37,494 nt of DNA from the NCBI GenBank assembly GCA_017397765.1, contig JAFQIB010000115.1:1-37494 (forward strand). Direction: 5' to 3'. Positions 13,854-22,183 of this stretch are shown here, piece after piece. Below the pieces are notes generated by a model. It ran no database searches, was not told where the DNA came from, and was given only the letters and a program-made list of their open reading frames with translations. The stretch comes from Clostridia bacterium. GTDB taxonomy: Bacteria; Bacillota; Clostridia; Christensenellales; Aristaeellaceae. Every line of letters begins with the position of its first letter. The stretch's first letter is position 1. Position numbers and translations under genes: made by a program.

Positions 13854-15263
13854 ATGAAGGCTTTCATGGACAAGGATTTCCTGCTCTCCACCGAGACTGC
13901 CCGCGTGCTGTATCATGAGTATGCGGCCAAGTGCCCCATCATCGACTATCACTGCCACCTCAGCCCCGAGCAGATCTATACCGACCTGCGCTATGACAAC
14001 ATCACCCAGGTGTGGCTGGGCGGCGACCATTACAAGTGGCGCCTGATGCGCTGCGCCGGCGTGGAGGAGTACTACATCACCGGCGGCGCTTCCGATTATG
14101 AGAAGTTCTGCAAGTGGGCGGAAGTCGTCGGCAAGGGCATCGGCAATCCCCTGTACCACTGGACCCACCTGGAGCTGCAGCGCTTCTTCGGCTACGACGG
14201 CGTGCTGTGCGCCAAGACGGCGGACGAGGTCTGGAACCTGTGCAACGAGAAGCTCCATCAGCCGGAGTACAGCGCCCGCGGCCTGATCGCCATGAGCAAT
14301 GTCGAGACCATCTGCACCACCGACGACCCCATCGACGATCTGAAGTGGCACAAGCTCATGCTGGCGGATGCGACCCTCAAGACCAATGTTCTGCCTGCCT
14401 GGCGTCCCGACAAGGCCGTCAACATCGAAAAGCCCGATTTCATGGATTATATCGCCAAGCTGGCTGCGGCGGCGGAGATGGAGATCAAGTCCTTCAACGA
14501 CGTGAAGGAAGCGCTGGTGAAGCGCATGGCCTACTTCCATGAGAACAACTGCCGCCTGTCCGACCACGGCCTGAACTATGTGGTCTTTGAGCCTGTCACC
14601 GACGAGGAGGCCGAGGCGATCTTCCAGAAGAAGGCCGCCGGTCAGGAACTCACGGACAAGGAAGTTGCCCAGTACAAGACGGCCTGCATGCTCTTCTTCG
14701 GCGAGCAGTACAAGAAGCTGGACTGGACGATGCAGCTCCATTACGGCTGCCGCCGCGACAACAACCAGCGCCAGTACGCCATCCTCGGCCCCGATACCGG
14801 CTACGACACCATCAACAACTTCGCGCCCGTGGATCAGATGGCGGCTTATCTGGGCGCGGTGGAGGTCAAGTGCGGTCTGCCCCGTACCATCCTCTACAGC
14901 CTCAATCCCGGCGATGACGCTGCCATCGACACCCTCTGCGGCTGCTTCCAGGGCAGCGAAGCGGTCAGCAAGATCCAGCACGGCTCTGCCTGGTGGTTCA
15001 ACGATCACTTCGAGGGTATGACCAACCAGCTCAAGAGCCTGGCCTCCCTGGGCTATCTGGCGGGCTTCGTCGGCATGCTGACCGACAGCCGCTCCTTCCT
15101 GAGCTATCCCCGCCACGAGTACTTCCGCCGCATCCTGTGCCGCCTGCTGGGCGAGTGGGTGGAGGACGGCCGCTTCCCCCAGGATTACGACATCCTCGGC
15201 GAGATCGTCACCGGCATTTCCTGCAACAATGCCCGCAAGTATTTCTCCTTCGCCACGAAGTAA
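13854..15263 (+). CDS. uxaC: Glucuronate/galacturonate isomerase
   Basis: This enzyme converts D-galacturonate to D-tagaturonate, and D-glucuronate to D-fructuronate: the entry step for UxaB. The 469-residue protein of the amidohydrolase-like superfamily has CPIIDYHCHLSPEQIY near residues 27-42, giving the HxH metal-binding pair. HYGCRRDN and the C-terminal segment SFLSYPRHEYFRRILC are typical of UxaC. The ATG at 13854 is chosen over the GTG at 13845 because AAGGAG lies 8 bases before it. It sits 64 bases downstream of the LacI gene with only the AATTCGG tract between, so a lacI-uxaC transcript is likely. A terminator follows at 15361. Confidence 0.95.
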   Translation: MKAFMDKDFLLSTETARVLYHEYAAKCPIIDYHCHLSPEQIYTDLRYDNITQVWLGGDHYKWRLMRCAGVEEYYITGGASDYEKFCKWAEVVGKGIGNPLYHWTHLELQRFFGYDGVLCAKTADEVWNLCNEKLHQPEYSARGLIAMSNVETICTTDDPIDDLKWHKLMLADATLKTNVLPAWRPDKAVNIEKPDFMDYIAKLAAAAEMEIKSFNDVKEALVKRMAYFHENNCRLSDHGLNYVVFEPVTDEEAEAIFQKKAAGQELTDKEVAQYKTACMLFFGEQYKKLDWTMQLHYGCRRDNNQRQYAILGPDTGYDTINNFAPVDQMAAYLGAVEVKCGLPRTILYSLNPGDDAAIDTLCGCFQGSEAVSKIQHGSAWWFNDHFEGMTNQLKSLASLGYLAGFVGMLTDSRSFLSYPRHEYFRRILCRLLGEWVEDGRFPQDYDILGEIVTGISCNNARKYFSFATK

Positions 15264-15287
15264 ACACAAAAAAGGAGCGTCCGCCAA

Positions 15288-15324
15288 TAAGAGGGATGGA
15301 AAGGAAGGAGTTGTCCTTCGCATT
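15288..15324 (+). repeat. Short dispersed motif, copy 2 (GATGGAAAGGAAGG...TCCTTC)
   Basis: It matches 3404-3440 at about 31 of 37 positions and again lies between a stop codon and a terminator of AAxxGCAA type. Confidence 0.6.
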
Positions 15325-15360
15325 ACATCATGATGTGCTACGGCGAATCACTACAAATAA

Positions 15361-15393
15361 AACTGCAAACCCTTTCGGGCTTGCGGTTTTTTT
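15361..15393 (+). terminator. uxaC terminator
   Basis: AACTGCAAACCC / GGGCTTGCGGTT form a 12-position stem with one mismatch and a TTTC loop, followed by a run of T residues. The 3' arm overlaps the -35 box of the next promoter. Confidence 0.85.
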
Positions 15394-15409
15394 ATCGCCA
15401 TGTTAGAAT
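15381..15409 (+). promoter_or_regulatory. Promoter of the APH-fold kinase gene, overlapping a terminator
   Basis: TTGCGG at 15381-15386, 17 bases, and TAGAAT at 15404-15409. The -35 box is part of the uxaC terminator stem, an economical but unusual overlap. Confidence 0.55.
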
Positions 15410-15446
15410 GAAACTAAAAAATCCGAATTTTCAAGGAGGGAACTGT

Positions 15447-16436
15447 TTGAAGAGGATCCTGGAACAGTCAAAGACCCTGTATCAATTGGAATCATACACA
15501 TGCAACATGGTAAGCGGGCACGATGGGGGACGCAATCTGATCTATATTTGCAACAACAAGGAAAACAAGTATGTTCTTCGTATATCCGTACTGAATGACA
15601 GAAAAGGGGAGGACTTCCGGGCAGAGACAGAGTTTGTGCATTACCTTGCGCAGAATGGTGCTCCGGTTGCTGATGTAATCCCATCCATTCATGGCAAATT
15701 TGTGGAATGCTTGGAAACAGAGGGGCGAAGGTATTATGTTTGCCTGTTTGCATATGCGAAAGGAATGCTGATTTCAGATAACGGGTATCGTTATCGTGAG
15801 GGTGCCCCACTTGCAGAATATTTCTATAATACCGGGAAAACACTGGGCAGAATCCATCAACTATCGAAACATTATTCTCCGGCGCATCGCCGGCCTGATT
15901 ATTTTGACAAGTACAATATGGACTACATCAACCGCCTGATTCCGCAGGAATATAGCGAACTGAAAAAAGCCATAGCAGACCGGCTGGATCAATTCCGGGC
16001 ATTGCCGACAGAGCCGGACGTGTATGGTCTGATTCATTTCGATTTCAGCGACGGAAACTACCACATCGACATGGATACAGGTGACATCACTGTATTTGAC
16101 TTCGACAACTGCATAAACTGCTGGTTTATGTTCGACCTGGCAAATCTCTGGATTCATGGCGAAGGTTGGTTCAGAAGCGAGGCAAATCCGACGAAGCGTA
16201 TGGAATACATGCAGCTTTATTTTGACACGATTCTGCAGGGATATAAAACCGAAACGGATGCAGATGAATTCTTGTTGGAAAAATTACCATTGTTCATTGA
16301 TATGGTGCTTATTGAAAACATCGTCGATGAATTTGAAGTTTGCGCCCGGGAGGGTGAAGATGTGGACGCAGAGGATATCGAAGATGCCGCAAGATGTCTG
16401 GTGAACCATATTCCCTACGCAGGCATCGGTAAGTAA
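15447..16436 (+). CDS. APH-family phosphotransferase of unknown substrate
   Basis: A 329-residue kinase-fold protein (aminoglycoside phosphotransferase / homoserine kinase II-like). It shows KYVLRIS at 41-47 as the N-lobe strand, the catalytic loop HFDFSDGN at 197-204 (Brenner-type HxDxxxxN) and FDFD at 217-220 as the metal-binding motif. It should phosphorylate a small molecule; resistance to an antibiotic cannot be claimed. The start is a TTG at 15447 with AAGGAGGG 6 bases upstream; the open frame extends back through the terminator to 15330, and an ATG at 15408 overlaps the -10 box, so both are rejected. Base composition is visibly more AT-rich than the neighbours, with codons such as AAA and ATA, which suggests horizontal acquisition. 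Confidence 0.8.
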   Translation: MKRILEQSKTLYQLESYTCNMVSGHDGGRNLIYICNNKENKYVLRISVLNDRKGEDFRAETEFVHYLAQNGAPVADVIPSIHGKFVECLETEGRRYYVCLFAYAKGMLISDNGYRYREGAPLAEYFYNTGKTLGRIHQLSKHYSPAHRRPDYFDKYNMDYINRLIPQEYSELKKAIADRLDQFRALPTEPDVYGLIHFDFSDGNYHIDMDTGDITVFDFDNCINCWFMFDLANLWIHGEGWFRSEANPTKRMEYMQLYFDTILQGYKTETDADEFLLEKLPLFIDMVLIENIVDEFEVCAREGEDVDAEDIEDAARCLVNHIPYAGIGK

Positions 16437-16470
16437 TATCCGTTTGTTCAGCTTTGGACACAACAGTAGG

Positions 16471-16620
16471 TTCACTACTCATTCTGCACCACGGGAGGGC
16501 GCAATTATACGCACTGTACCAGTGCATTGCGTTTGTATACCTGCATAAGCACACGAGCATCCGAATGCCGGATGCTCGTTTATTTGTTGCCGGATAAATT
16601 GTTCCTTAAGAATCCTCCCG
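16471..16620 (+). repeat. Family B terminator-bearing repeat, copy 2 (uninterrupted)
   Basis: It aligns with 4125-4232 plus 4478-4525 and carries the hairpin CGAGCATCC-GAATGCC-GGATGCTCG-like core with TTTATTTG after it. No family A element is present, so it serves as the related empty-site comparison for copy 3. It may also terminate the kinase gene. The remaining spacer to 16801 shows no gene. Confidence 0.75.
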
Positions 16621-16801
16621 CCACGGATGCTCCTTTTCTGTGCCAATCAGGGCGTTTGACGGCGGACTCCCCGCTGCAGATGTGCCCCAAAGGGCAAAGA
16701 ACGACCAGGCAAATACGAAAGAAAAACTATGCATGAATCATGATCTGTGATATGCTGAATATGTATTCCGGCCATTCCGGCGAGGGAAGGAGACTGTGTT
16801 G

Positions 16802-17671
16802 ATGAAAAAAGGGTTGCTTCTGCTCATCCTGCTTTTGATTCTGACACTTTGCTGCGCTGCAGCGGAAACGCCCGCTCCCATCTGGGAACGGGACGCAAAG
16901 ACCCACTGGTATGTGACGGCGTCCGGCGAAAAAACGGAGGAAGCCCCGCATGCGCTGCAGGATATCCTCTGCACCGTGTGCGGCACGGAGGTCTGGCTGT
17001 ATGAGGACGGCGCGGCCGATCTGTACAACTACAGCGAACAGGGCGAGCTGCTGCGGGCCACCACCGTGGATGCAGACGGACAGATCACGGCGGACAGCGT
17101 CGTCAATTACGGCTACGATGAGCAGGGGCGGAAGCTCTGGGAAAAGCAATATGAAATGGGCCGTCTGGCGGCCTGGACAGCCTATGCGGTCAACGAGGCC
17201 GGGGAAAGCCTGCCCCTCTGGTCGGAGGCCTACGATGCTGACGGCGCCTGGGGCCGCAACGAGTATGACGACGCGGGCAACTGCATCCGCCTGTATGCTT
17301 ATGACGCCCAGGGCCAGGTGACCTCGGAGGAAATCTGCGAATATGCCCAGGACGCCGACGGCTGGTATTACATGACCTGCTCCACCGTGCGGATGGAGGG
17401 GACTGTTTTCATCAACGAATACAATGAGTACGGCGACTGGACCCGCTCCTACATTGAGGAAGCGGACGGTACCGTGGTCAGCGATACGGTGTTCGTCCAT
17501 GAATATGAGGAGGACGTCAAGCGCTGCAGCAGAACCTACGATGCCGGCGTGCTGGTCTGGGAGGAGCAGTATGACGAAAACGGCATGACCGTCCGGGAGA
17601 TCGAGTATCTGGCGGACGGCAGCGTCAACGTCTATGAATATGATGAAACGGGCGAATTGATCGGAGAGTAA
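16802..17671 (+). CDS. Secreted protein with YD-like repeats
   Basis: A 289-residue exported protein with an N-terminal signal peptide (KK then a leucine-rich core, residues about 1-21, ending CCAAAE). A lipobox is not convincing. The mature part holds repeated units of the type YDEQGRKLWEKQYEMG, YDDAGNCIRLYAYDAQGQ, YDENGMTVREIEYLADG and YDETGEL, resembling the YDxxG repeats of RHS/wall-associated proteins but short, and without a toxin or autoprotease domain. Function is unknown; a role at the cell surface is inferred. The ATG at 16802 is chosen with GGAAGGAG 9 bases upstream; GTG and TTG codons at 16796 and 16799 are alternatives. No strong promoter was recognised. A hairpin follows the stop codon. 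Confidence 0.75.
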   Translation: MKKGLLLLILLLILTLCCAAAETPAPIWERDAKTHWYVTASGEKTEEAPHALQDILCTVCGTEVWLYEDGAADLYNYSEQGELLRATTVDADGQITADSVVNYGYDEQGRKLWEKQYEMGRLAAWTAYAVNEAGESLPLWSEAYDADGAWGRNEYDDAGNCIRLYAYDAQGQVTSEEICEYAQDADGWYYMTCSTVRMEGTVFINEYNEYGDWTRSYIEEADGTVVSDTVFVHEYEEDVKRCSRTYDAGVLVWEEQYDENGMTVREIEYLADGSVNVYEYDETGELIGE

Positions 17672-17684
17672 AACAAAACGGGAC

Positions 17685-17723
17685 AGCGCTGCGGCCGGAA
17701 GCATGCCGCAGCGCTTAATCTTT
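17685..17723 (+). terminator. Terminator after the secreted repeat protein
   Basis: A perfect 10-bp stem, AGCGCTGCGG / CCGCAGCGCT, with an 11-base loop and a weak T-rich tail, TTAATCTTT. Confidence 0.65.
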
Positions 17724-17732
17724 GCGCAGACC

Positions 17733-17761
17733 TTGCCTTTTTCGGCTTGACGCGATATAAT
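17733..17761 (+). promoter_or_regulatory. Promoter of the M18 aminopeptidase
   Basis: TTGCCT at 17733-17738 and TATAAT at 17756-17761 are 17 bases apart. Confidence 0.75.
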
Positions 17762-17810
17762 ATCCGCAATGGCATATGCCGCAATTTCACGAACAAAGGA
17801 GAGTCAACCT

Positions 17811-19211
17811 ATGTACCGCAAGAATGCATGGAACGCGCTGGCAGAGGGCGAGAAGGCCAAGCTGGAGGCGTTTTCCCAGAAGTATAAGGCTTATCTGGAC
17901 GCCGGCAAGACCGAGCGCGAGTGTGTGACGGAATCTGTCCGTCAGGCAAAGGAAGCGGGCTTTGAAGACCTGAACGCCGTCCTGAAGGCGGGCCGTCAGC
18001 TGAAGGCGGGCGACCGGATCTACTGCAACTGGATGAACAAGTGCTTCCTGGCCTGGGTCATCGGCGAGAACGACATCGAGCGCGGCATGAACATCCTGGG
18101 CGCCCATATCGACAGCCCCCGCATTGATATCAAGCAGAACCCCCTGTTCGAGAACAGCGGCTTTGCCTATCTGGACACCCATTACTACGGCGGCATCAAG
18201 AAGTACCAGTGGGTCGCTTCTCCGCTGGCTCTGCACGGCGTGGTCTGCAAGAAGGACGGCACCACCCTCACCATCGCCATCGGCGAGGAGGAGAACGATC
18301 CCGTCTTCTATATCTCCGATCTGCTGATCCACCTGGCGGGCGACCAGATGAGCAAGACGGCGGCCAAGGTCATCGAAGGCGACGCGCTGGACATCATCAT
18401 CGGCTCCGAGCCCCTCAACGGCGAGGAGAAGGACCCGGTCAAGGCTCAGGTGCTGTCCATCCTCAAGGACAAGTACGGCATCGAGGAGGAGGACTTTATC
18501 TCCGCCGAGCTGGAGGCTGTGCCTGCCGGCAAGTGCCGCGACGTGGGCTTCGACCGTGCGCTGATCGCCGGCTACGGCCATGACGACCGCGTCTGCGCGT
18601 ATCCCTCCATGGCTGCGGTCATGGATTACGAGGGCACCCCTGCCTACACCGTCTGCGCGGTGCTGACCGACAAGGAAGAAATCGGCTCCGTGGGCGCGAC
18701 GGGCATGAACGCCATGTACTTTGAGAACATCATGGCGGAGATCGTCGCCAACCTCAAGGGCAACGACAGCCCCCTGTCCCTGCGCCGCTGCCTGGCCAAC
18801 AGCCGCATGCTGTCCTCTGACGTGAGCGCGGGCTACGATCCCAACTTTGCCGGTGTGTTTGAGAAGAACAACGCCTCCATCGTGGGCTACGGCGTGACCT
18901 TCAACAAGTTCACCGGCAGCCGTGGCAAGGGCGGCTCCAACGACTGCAACGCCGAGTTCGTTGCCCAGGTGCGCCGCATCTGCGACGAGGCGGACATCGC
19001 CTGGCAGACCGCCGAGCTGGGTAAGGTTGACGTGGGCGGCGGCGGCACCATCGCCTATGTCTGCGCCAAGTACGGCATGAACGTCATTGACTGCGGCGTG
19101 CCGGTGCTCTCCATGCACGCGCCCTGGGAGGCTATCTCCAAGGTCGACCTGTGGAATGAGTACAAGTGCTACTGCGCTTTCATCCGGGAAGCGAAGGAGT
19201 TTGTGTATTAA
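17811..19211 (+). CDS. M18 family zinc aminopeptidase
   Basis: This cytosolic metallopeptidase removes N-terminal, often acidic, residues from peptides. The 466-residue length is usual for the clostridial M18 family. Dizinc motifs are visible: GAHIDSPR with His99 and Asp101, GYGHDDRVCAYPSM in the middle, DKEEIGSVGATG carrying the catalytic Glu-Glu pair, SSDVSAGYDPNF, and SMHAPWE near the C-terminus with the last metal histidine. The ATG at 17811 has AAAGGAG upstream; the open extension to 17769 begins just after the -10 box and is not used. It is a single-gene unit convergent with the DUF3795 gene. The symbol apeA or pepM is possible but not assigned. Confidence 0.92.
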   Translation: MYRKNAWNALAEGEKAKLEAFSQKYKAYLDAGKTERECVTESVRQAKEAGFEDLNAVLKAGRQLKAGDRIYCNWMNKCFLAWVIGENDIERGMNILGAHIDSPRIDIKQNPLFENSGFAYLDTHYYGGIKKYQWVASPLALHGVVCKKDGTTLTIAIGEEENDPVFYISDLLIHLAGDQMSKTAAKVIEGDALDIIIGSEPLNGEEKDPVKAQVLSILKDKYGIEEEDFISAELEAVPAGKCRDVGFDRALIAGYGHDDRVCAYPSMAAVMDYEGTPAYTVCAVLTDKEEIGSVGATGMNAMYFENIMAEIVANLKGNDSPLSLRRCLANSRMLSSDVSAGYDPNFAGVFEKNNASIVGYGVTFNKFTGSRGKGGSNDCNAEFVAQVRRICDEADIAWQTAELGKVDVGGGGTIAYVCAKYGMNVIDCGVPVLSMHAPWEAISKVDLWNEYKCYCAFIREAKEFVY

Positions 19212-19243
19212 TTCAGAATTCGGAATGCGGAATTCGGAATTTG
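19211..19243 (+). repeat. Degenerate AATTCGG tract
   Basis: Four imperfect units (ATTCAG, AATTCGG, AATGCGG, AATTCGG) begin at the aminopeptidase stop codon, echoing 13788-13809. Confidence 0.7.
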
Positions 19244-19256
19244 GTTTGATAGGACA

Positions 19257-19290
19257 AGGCTGCCGGGGGATTGCTTCCTCCGGCGGCTGC
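19257..19290. terminator. Hairpin between convergent M18 and DUF3795 genes
   Basis: GGCTGCCGGGGGA pairs with TCCTCCGGCGGCT-like sequence with a few G-T pairs, followed by GCTTTG. It is probably a shared terminator; the T-run is short. Confidence 0.55.
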
Positions 19291-19296
19291 TTTGTG

Positions 19297-19584
19297 CTAT
19301 GAAGGCAGATGCTGATGGTAGGCCTCTGCCAGGGCGGTAAGCTCCTTGATACAATCGGGCCGCCATTTCAGCATGGGCAGATGATCGCAGGGGAAATCCG
19401 GACACAGCCCGCAGAACAGCACGCCGTGTGCCTTGCAGCAAGCCCAGGCGGGGCAGACGCCGGAGCCAGCCCATTCCTCGCAGTGCCCGTCGGTTTCCCG
19501 GCAGCCCCGGCATAAACCGTCCGCCTTCTTCCGGCAGCCCTCGCAGCATTCGCCGCAGGGGGTGATGTGATGGCAGTCCATCAT
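19297..19584 (-). CDS. DUF3795 cysteine-rich protein
   Basis: A 95-residue protein with a dense cysteine pattern: CGECCEGCRKKADGLCRGC at the start, then HCEEW, VCPAWACC, and FCGLCPDFPC, characteristic of DUF3795 proteins. Zinc or iron binding is likely; function is not known. Its ATG overlaps the NUDIX stop codon as ATGA, indicating translational coupling, and a second in-frame ATG follows immediately. It is the last gene of a two-gene minus-strand unit. Confidence 0.82.
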   Translation of the reverse strand: MMDCHHITPCGECCEGCRKKADGLCRGCRETDGHCEEWAGSGVCPAWACCKAHGVLFCGLCPDFPCDHLPMLKWRPDCIKELTALAEAYHQHLPS

Positions 19585-20084
19585 GCCTGCCCTCCCAGCT
19601 CCGGGTCGTCAAAGAAGTAGCCCAGTGTGTGCACCAGCTCGCCGGCGTCGTACAGGTCGCGGATTTCCGCTATGGGCATCCAGCGCATGTCTGCGACCTC
19701 GTCGGTGGTGGCCTGGGTGAGATCGAGCGGGCCGTCGTAGCAGAAGCACCAGACGTCCCGGATATCCTGATAGTGCTCGCGGACGGTGGCATGCACCAGG
19801 CGGCCTGCTGCCGGATCAAGCCGGACGCCGACCTCCTCCACGGCCTCTCGCAGCGCGCCGGTCAGGCTGTCCTCGCCGGCGGTGACGCTGCCGCCCACGC
19901 ACTCCCATTTCAGCGGGAAGGTCGGACGGCTGGCCGCGCGCTGGCTGATCAGCCATTCGCCCTTGCTGTTCCTGATCCACACATGCACCACCAGATGATA
20001 ACGCGCCGGCGGCAGCTTTTCGCCCCGGATGTGGGTTTCGCCGGTCGGTTGGCGGTCGTGGGTATACAGATCCCAAAGCTCCAT
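19581..20084 (-). CDS. NUDIX hydrolase
   Basis: A 167-residue protein with a complete Nudix box from residue 65, matching GX5EX7REUXEEXGU (GSVTAGE, then REAVEEVGV at 79-87). The N-terminus MELWDLYTHDR and RYHLVVHVWIRN resemble YfcD/IDI-like Nudix hydrolases that cleave nucleoside diphosphate derivatives; the substrate is not predictable. The ATG at 20084 has AGGAGGTG upstream at good spacing, so the open extension to 20108 is dropped. It overlaps the DUF3795 gene by 4 bases and is divergent from the gene at 20195. Confidence 0.88.
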   Translation of the reverse strand: MELWDLYTHDRQPTGETHIRGEKLPPARYHLVVHVWIRNSKGEWLISQRAASRPTFPLKWECVGGSVTAGEDSLTGALREAVEEVGVRLDPAAGRLVHATVREHYQDIRDVWCFCYDGPLDLTQATTDEVADMRWMPIAEIRDLYDAGELVHTLGYFFDDPELGGQA

Positions 20085-20138
20085 GATGATGCACCTCCTG
20101 ATGGTCAATTCGCCGCAGCTTTTGCGCTTTCCTGCTGC

Positions 20139-20167
20139 TTGACAGAACTTGTGCCATCCTGTATCAT
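20139..20167 (+). promoter_or_regulatory. Promoter of the 20195 gene
   Basis: TTGACA at 20139-20144, 17 bases, and TATCAT at 20162-20167. Confidence 0.75.
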
Positions 20168-20194
20168 TTTGCGTAAAGGAAAGGGGAGAAGCCT

Positions 20195-20704
20195 ATGGCG
20201 CTTCGGAAAATGCTGGGCAGCGCGGAGCATCCGTCCGTCGTCCGGCTGATGCGGCTGATCGAGACCCAGAGCAAAACAACCCTTGCAGCCTTTGCAGCGA
20301 CTTACGTTGCGGCACACTATCTGCCCCTGATCGGGGAGGACGGCAGGCTGACGGCGGCGCTGGCGGGCGTGACGGAGCACCTGAGAGGGAATCTTTCCCT
20401 GAAGGAACTCAAGCCGCTGCTCAGAGACGCAAGGACGGCGGCTCAGGAGGAAACCGATCCTGTCCGGCAGGCCGCCAAAAGGGCTGTTGCCACGGCGGCA
20501 GCGGTGATCACCACGCCGACCAATGCGCTGGGCTTCGCCTTCTACGGCGCGGCAGCTTACGCATACGCTGCGGCAGGAACGGCGGCAGCCCGGGAAGTCC
20601 ATGATGCACTGGCGGATGAGGAGCTGGCGCGCATCGTGCTGGCGCTGGAGGCCGCTGCCGTGCCGGACGAGCCTGATCCGGTCAAGATCAGCTGGGGCTG
20701 CTGA
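20195..20704 (+). CDS. Alpha-helical protein, possibly Imm-5-like
   Basis: A 169-residue, alanine-rich, all-helical protein without signal peptide. The pattern FAATYVAAHYLPLIGEDGRLTAALAG followed by AARTAAxEE-type helices and a long AAGTAAAREVHDAL helix resembles the putative immunity proteins grouped as Imm-5-like; this is a weak, memory-based match. GGGGAG precedes the ATG and a strong promoter lies upstream. No toxin gene is adjacent: it stands between the NUDIX gene and tldD. It could equally be an unrelated helical bundle. Confidence 0.6.
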   Translation: MALRKMLGSAEHPSVVRLMRLIETQSKTTLAAFAATYVAAHYLPLIGEDGRLTAALAGVTEHLRGNLSLKELKPLLRDARTAAQEETDPVRQAAKRAVATAAAVITTPTNALGFAFYGAAAYAYAAAGTAAAREVHDALADEELARIVLALEAAAVPDEPDPVKISWGC

Positions 20705-20720
20705 GACGGTCGGAACAGGC

Positions 20721-20749
20721 TGTACAAGCCTGCAAAAATGATGTAGAAT
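20721..20749 (+). promoter_or_regulatory. Possible tldDE promoter
   Basis: TGTACA (4 of 6 to consensus), 17 bases, and TAGAAT. A weak prediction, but correctly placed before tldD. Confidence 0.4.
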
Positions 20750-20788
20750 AAAGGAAACCCAGAAAAACAATCGGCAAGGAGGTTCACT

Positions 20789-22171
20789 ATGCTTGACCAG
20801 AATATCGCCCGGGAGGTGCTGCAGGAGGCAGTCCGTACCGGCGGCGACTTTGCGGAGATCTTCGTGGAAGACCGCATTGACAATACCTTGATGATGCGCT
20901 CCGGGCGCATTGAAACGGCGAATACCGGCCGTCTGCACGGCGCGGGCGTGCGGGTGTTCTCCGGCACCAACGCGGTGTATGTCCACACCAACGACACCTC
21001 CCGGGAAGGCCTGATGGCCTGCGCACGGCAGGCTGCTGCGGCGGTCAAGGGCGGCAGCGGCTGCATCGTCCAGCCCTTCAAGGCCTGGAATGCCGCCCGG
21101 CCCGAGGAAATCCGCCTGCTGCCCACCGACGTGAAGGCGGCTGTCAAGGCGGAGAAGCTCCGCGCTGCAGAGGCTGCGGCCCGGCGCATCTCCCCGGAAA
21201 TCGTGCAGGTGATCGGCAATTATCTGGATCATGTGCAGAATGTGTGCATCTGCAACACCGAGGGCGTGTTCGTCACCGATCAGCGCGTGCGTACCCGCCT
21301 GTCTGTGTCCGCGGTGGCGTCCAACGGCGCGGAGAACCAGACCGGCACGGACAATCCCGGCGCGTCCATGGGCTTTGAGATCTTTGACGAGCGCATCAAT
21401 CCGGAGCTGGTGGGCGAAACGGCGGCCCGTCAGGCCCACACGATGCTCCATGCGCCCCAGTGCCCCGCCGGCGTCATGCCGGTGGTGATCGACAACGGCT
21501 TTGGCGGCGTGATCTTCCACGAGGCCTGCGGTCATTCCCTGGAGGCCACCAGCGTGGCGGTCGGCGTGTCCGAATTCTCCGGCAAGCTGGGCCAGAAGAT
21601 CGCCAGCGACTGCGTCACCGCCATTGACGACGGCACCATTGTCAATTCCTGGGGCATGCTCCATGTGGATGACGAGGGCAGCCCCGCCCAGCGGACCGTG
21701 CTGGTGGAGAACGGCGTGCTGAAGAATTACATGATCGACCGCCTGGGCTCCCGGCGCATGCATATGCCCATCACCGGCTCCTCCCGCCGCCAGTCCTATG
21801 CCTTTGCCCCTACCAGCCGCATGCGCTCCACCTTTATTGCGCCCGGCCAGGACGATCCGGACGAGATGATCGCCACCATGGGCGACGGCCTCTATGCCCG
21901 CAAGATGGGCGGCGGCTCTGTCAACCCGGCGACCGGCGAATTCAACTTCGCGGTCAACGAGGGCTATCTGGTCAGGGACGGTAAGATCGTCCATCCCGTG
22001 CGCGGCGCGAGCCTGATCGGCCGCGGCAGCGAGGTGCTGCTGCGCATTGACCGCGTGGGCAGCAATCTGCTGCTGGCCCAGGGCATGTGCGGCTCCATGT
22101 CCGGCTCGGTGCCCACCGACGTGGGTCAGCCGATGATCCGCGTGGGCAGCATGACCGTCGGCGGCCGTTAA
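20789..22171 (+). CDS. tldD: TldD metalloprotease subunit
   Basis: This is the catalytic half of the TldD/TldE heterodimer, a cytosolic zinc protease that degrades unfolded or leader peptides and in some bacteria matures modified peptides. The 460-residue protein shows the HExxxH zinc motif HEACGH at 244-249 in GFGGVIFHEACGHSLEA, and a C-terminal LLLAQGMCGSMSGSV segment that usually supplies a third metal ligand. AAGGAGG lies 8 bases before the ATG. It is followed 12 bases later by tldE, as in many genomes. No RiPP precursor or maturase is recognisable next to it, so a general proteolytic role is the safer assumption. Confidence 0.95.
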   Translation: MLDQNIAREVLQEAVRTGGDFAEIFVEDRIDNTLMMRSGRIETANTGRLHGAGVRVFSGTNAVYVHTNDTSREGLMACARQAAAAVKGGSGCIVQPFKAWNAARPEEIRLLPTDVKAAVKAEKLRAAEAAARRISPEIVQVIGNYLDHVQNVCICNTEGVFVTDQRVRTRLSVSAVASNGAENQTGTDNPGASMGFEIFDERINPELVGETAARQAHTMLHAPQCPAGVMPVVIDNGFGGVIFHEACGHSLEATSVAVGVSEFSGKLGQKIASDCVTAIDDGTIVNSWGMLHVDDEGSPAQRTVLVENGVLKNYMIDRLGSRRMHMPITGSSRRQSYAFAPTSRMRSTFIAPGQDDPDEMIATMGDGLYARKMGGGSVNPATGEFNFAVNEGYLVRDGKIVHPVRGASLIGRGSEVLLRIDRVGSNLLLAQGMCGSMSGSVPTDVGQPMIRVGSMTVGGR

Positions 22172-22183
22172 GGAGGAATGAAG

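Noticed and set aside
3404-15324. CRISPR-like repetition among short repeats.
   Set aside because: Copies are dispersed, not regularly spaced, and no cas genes are present.
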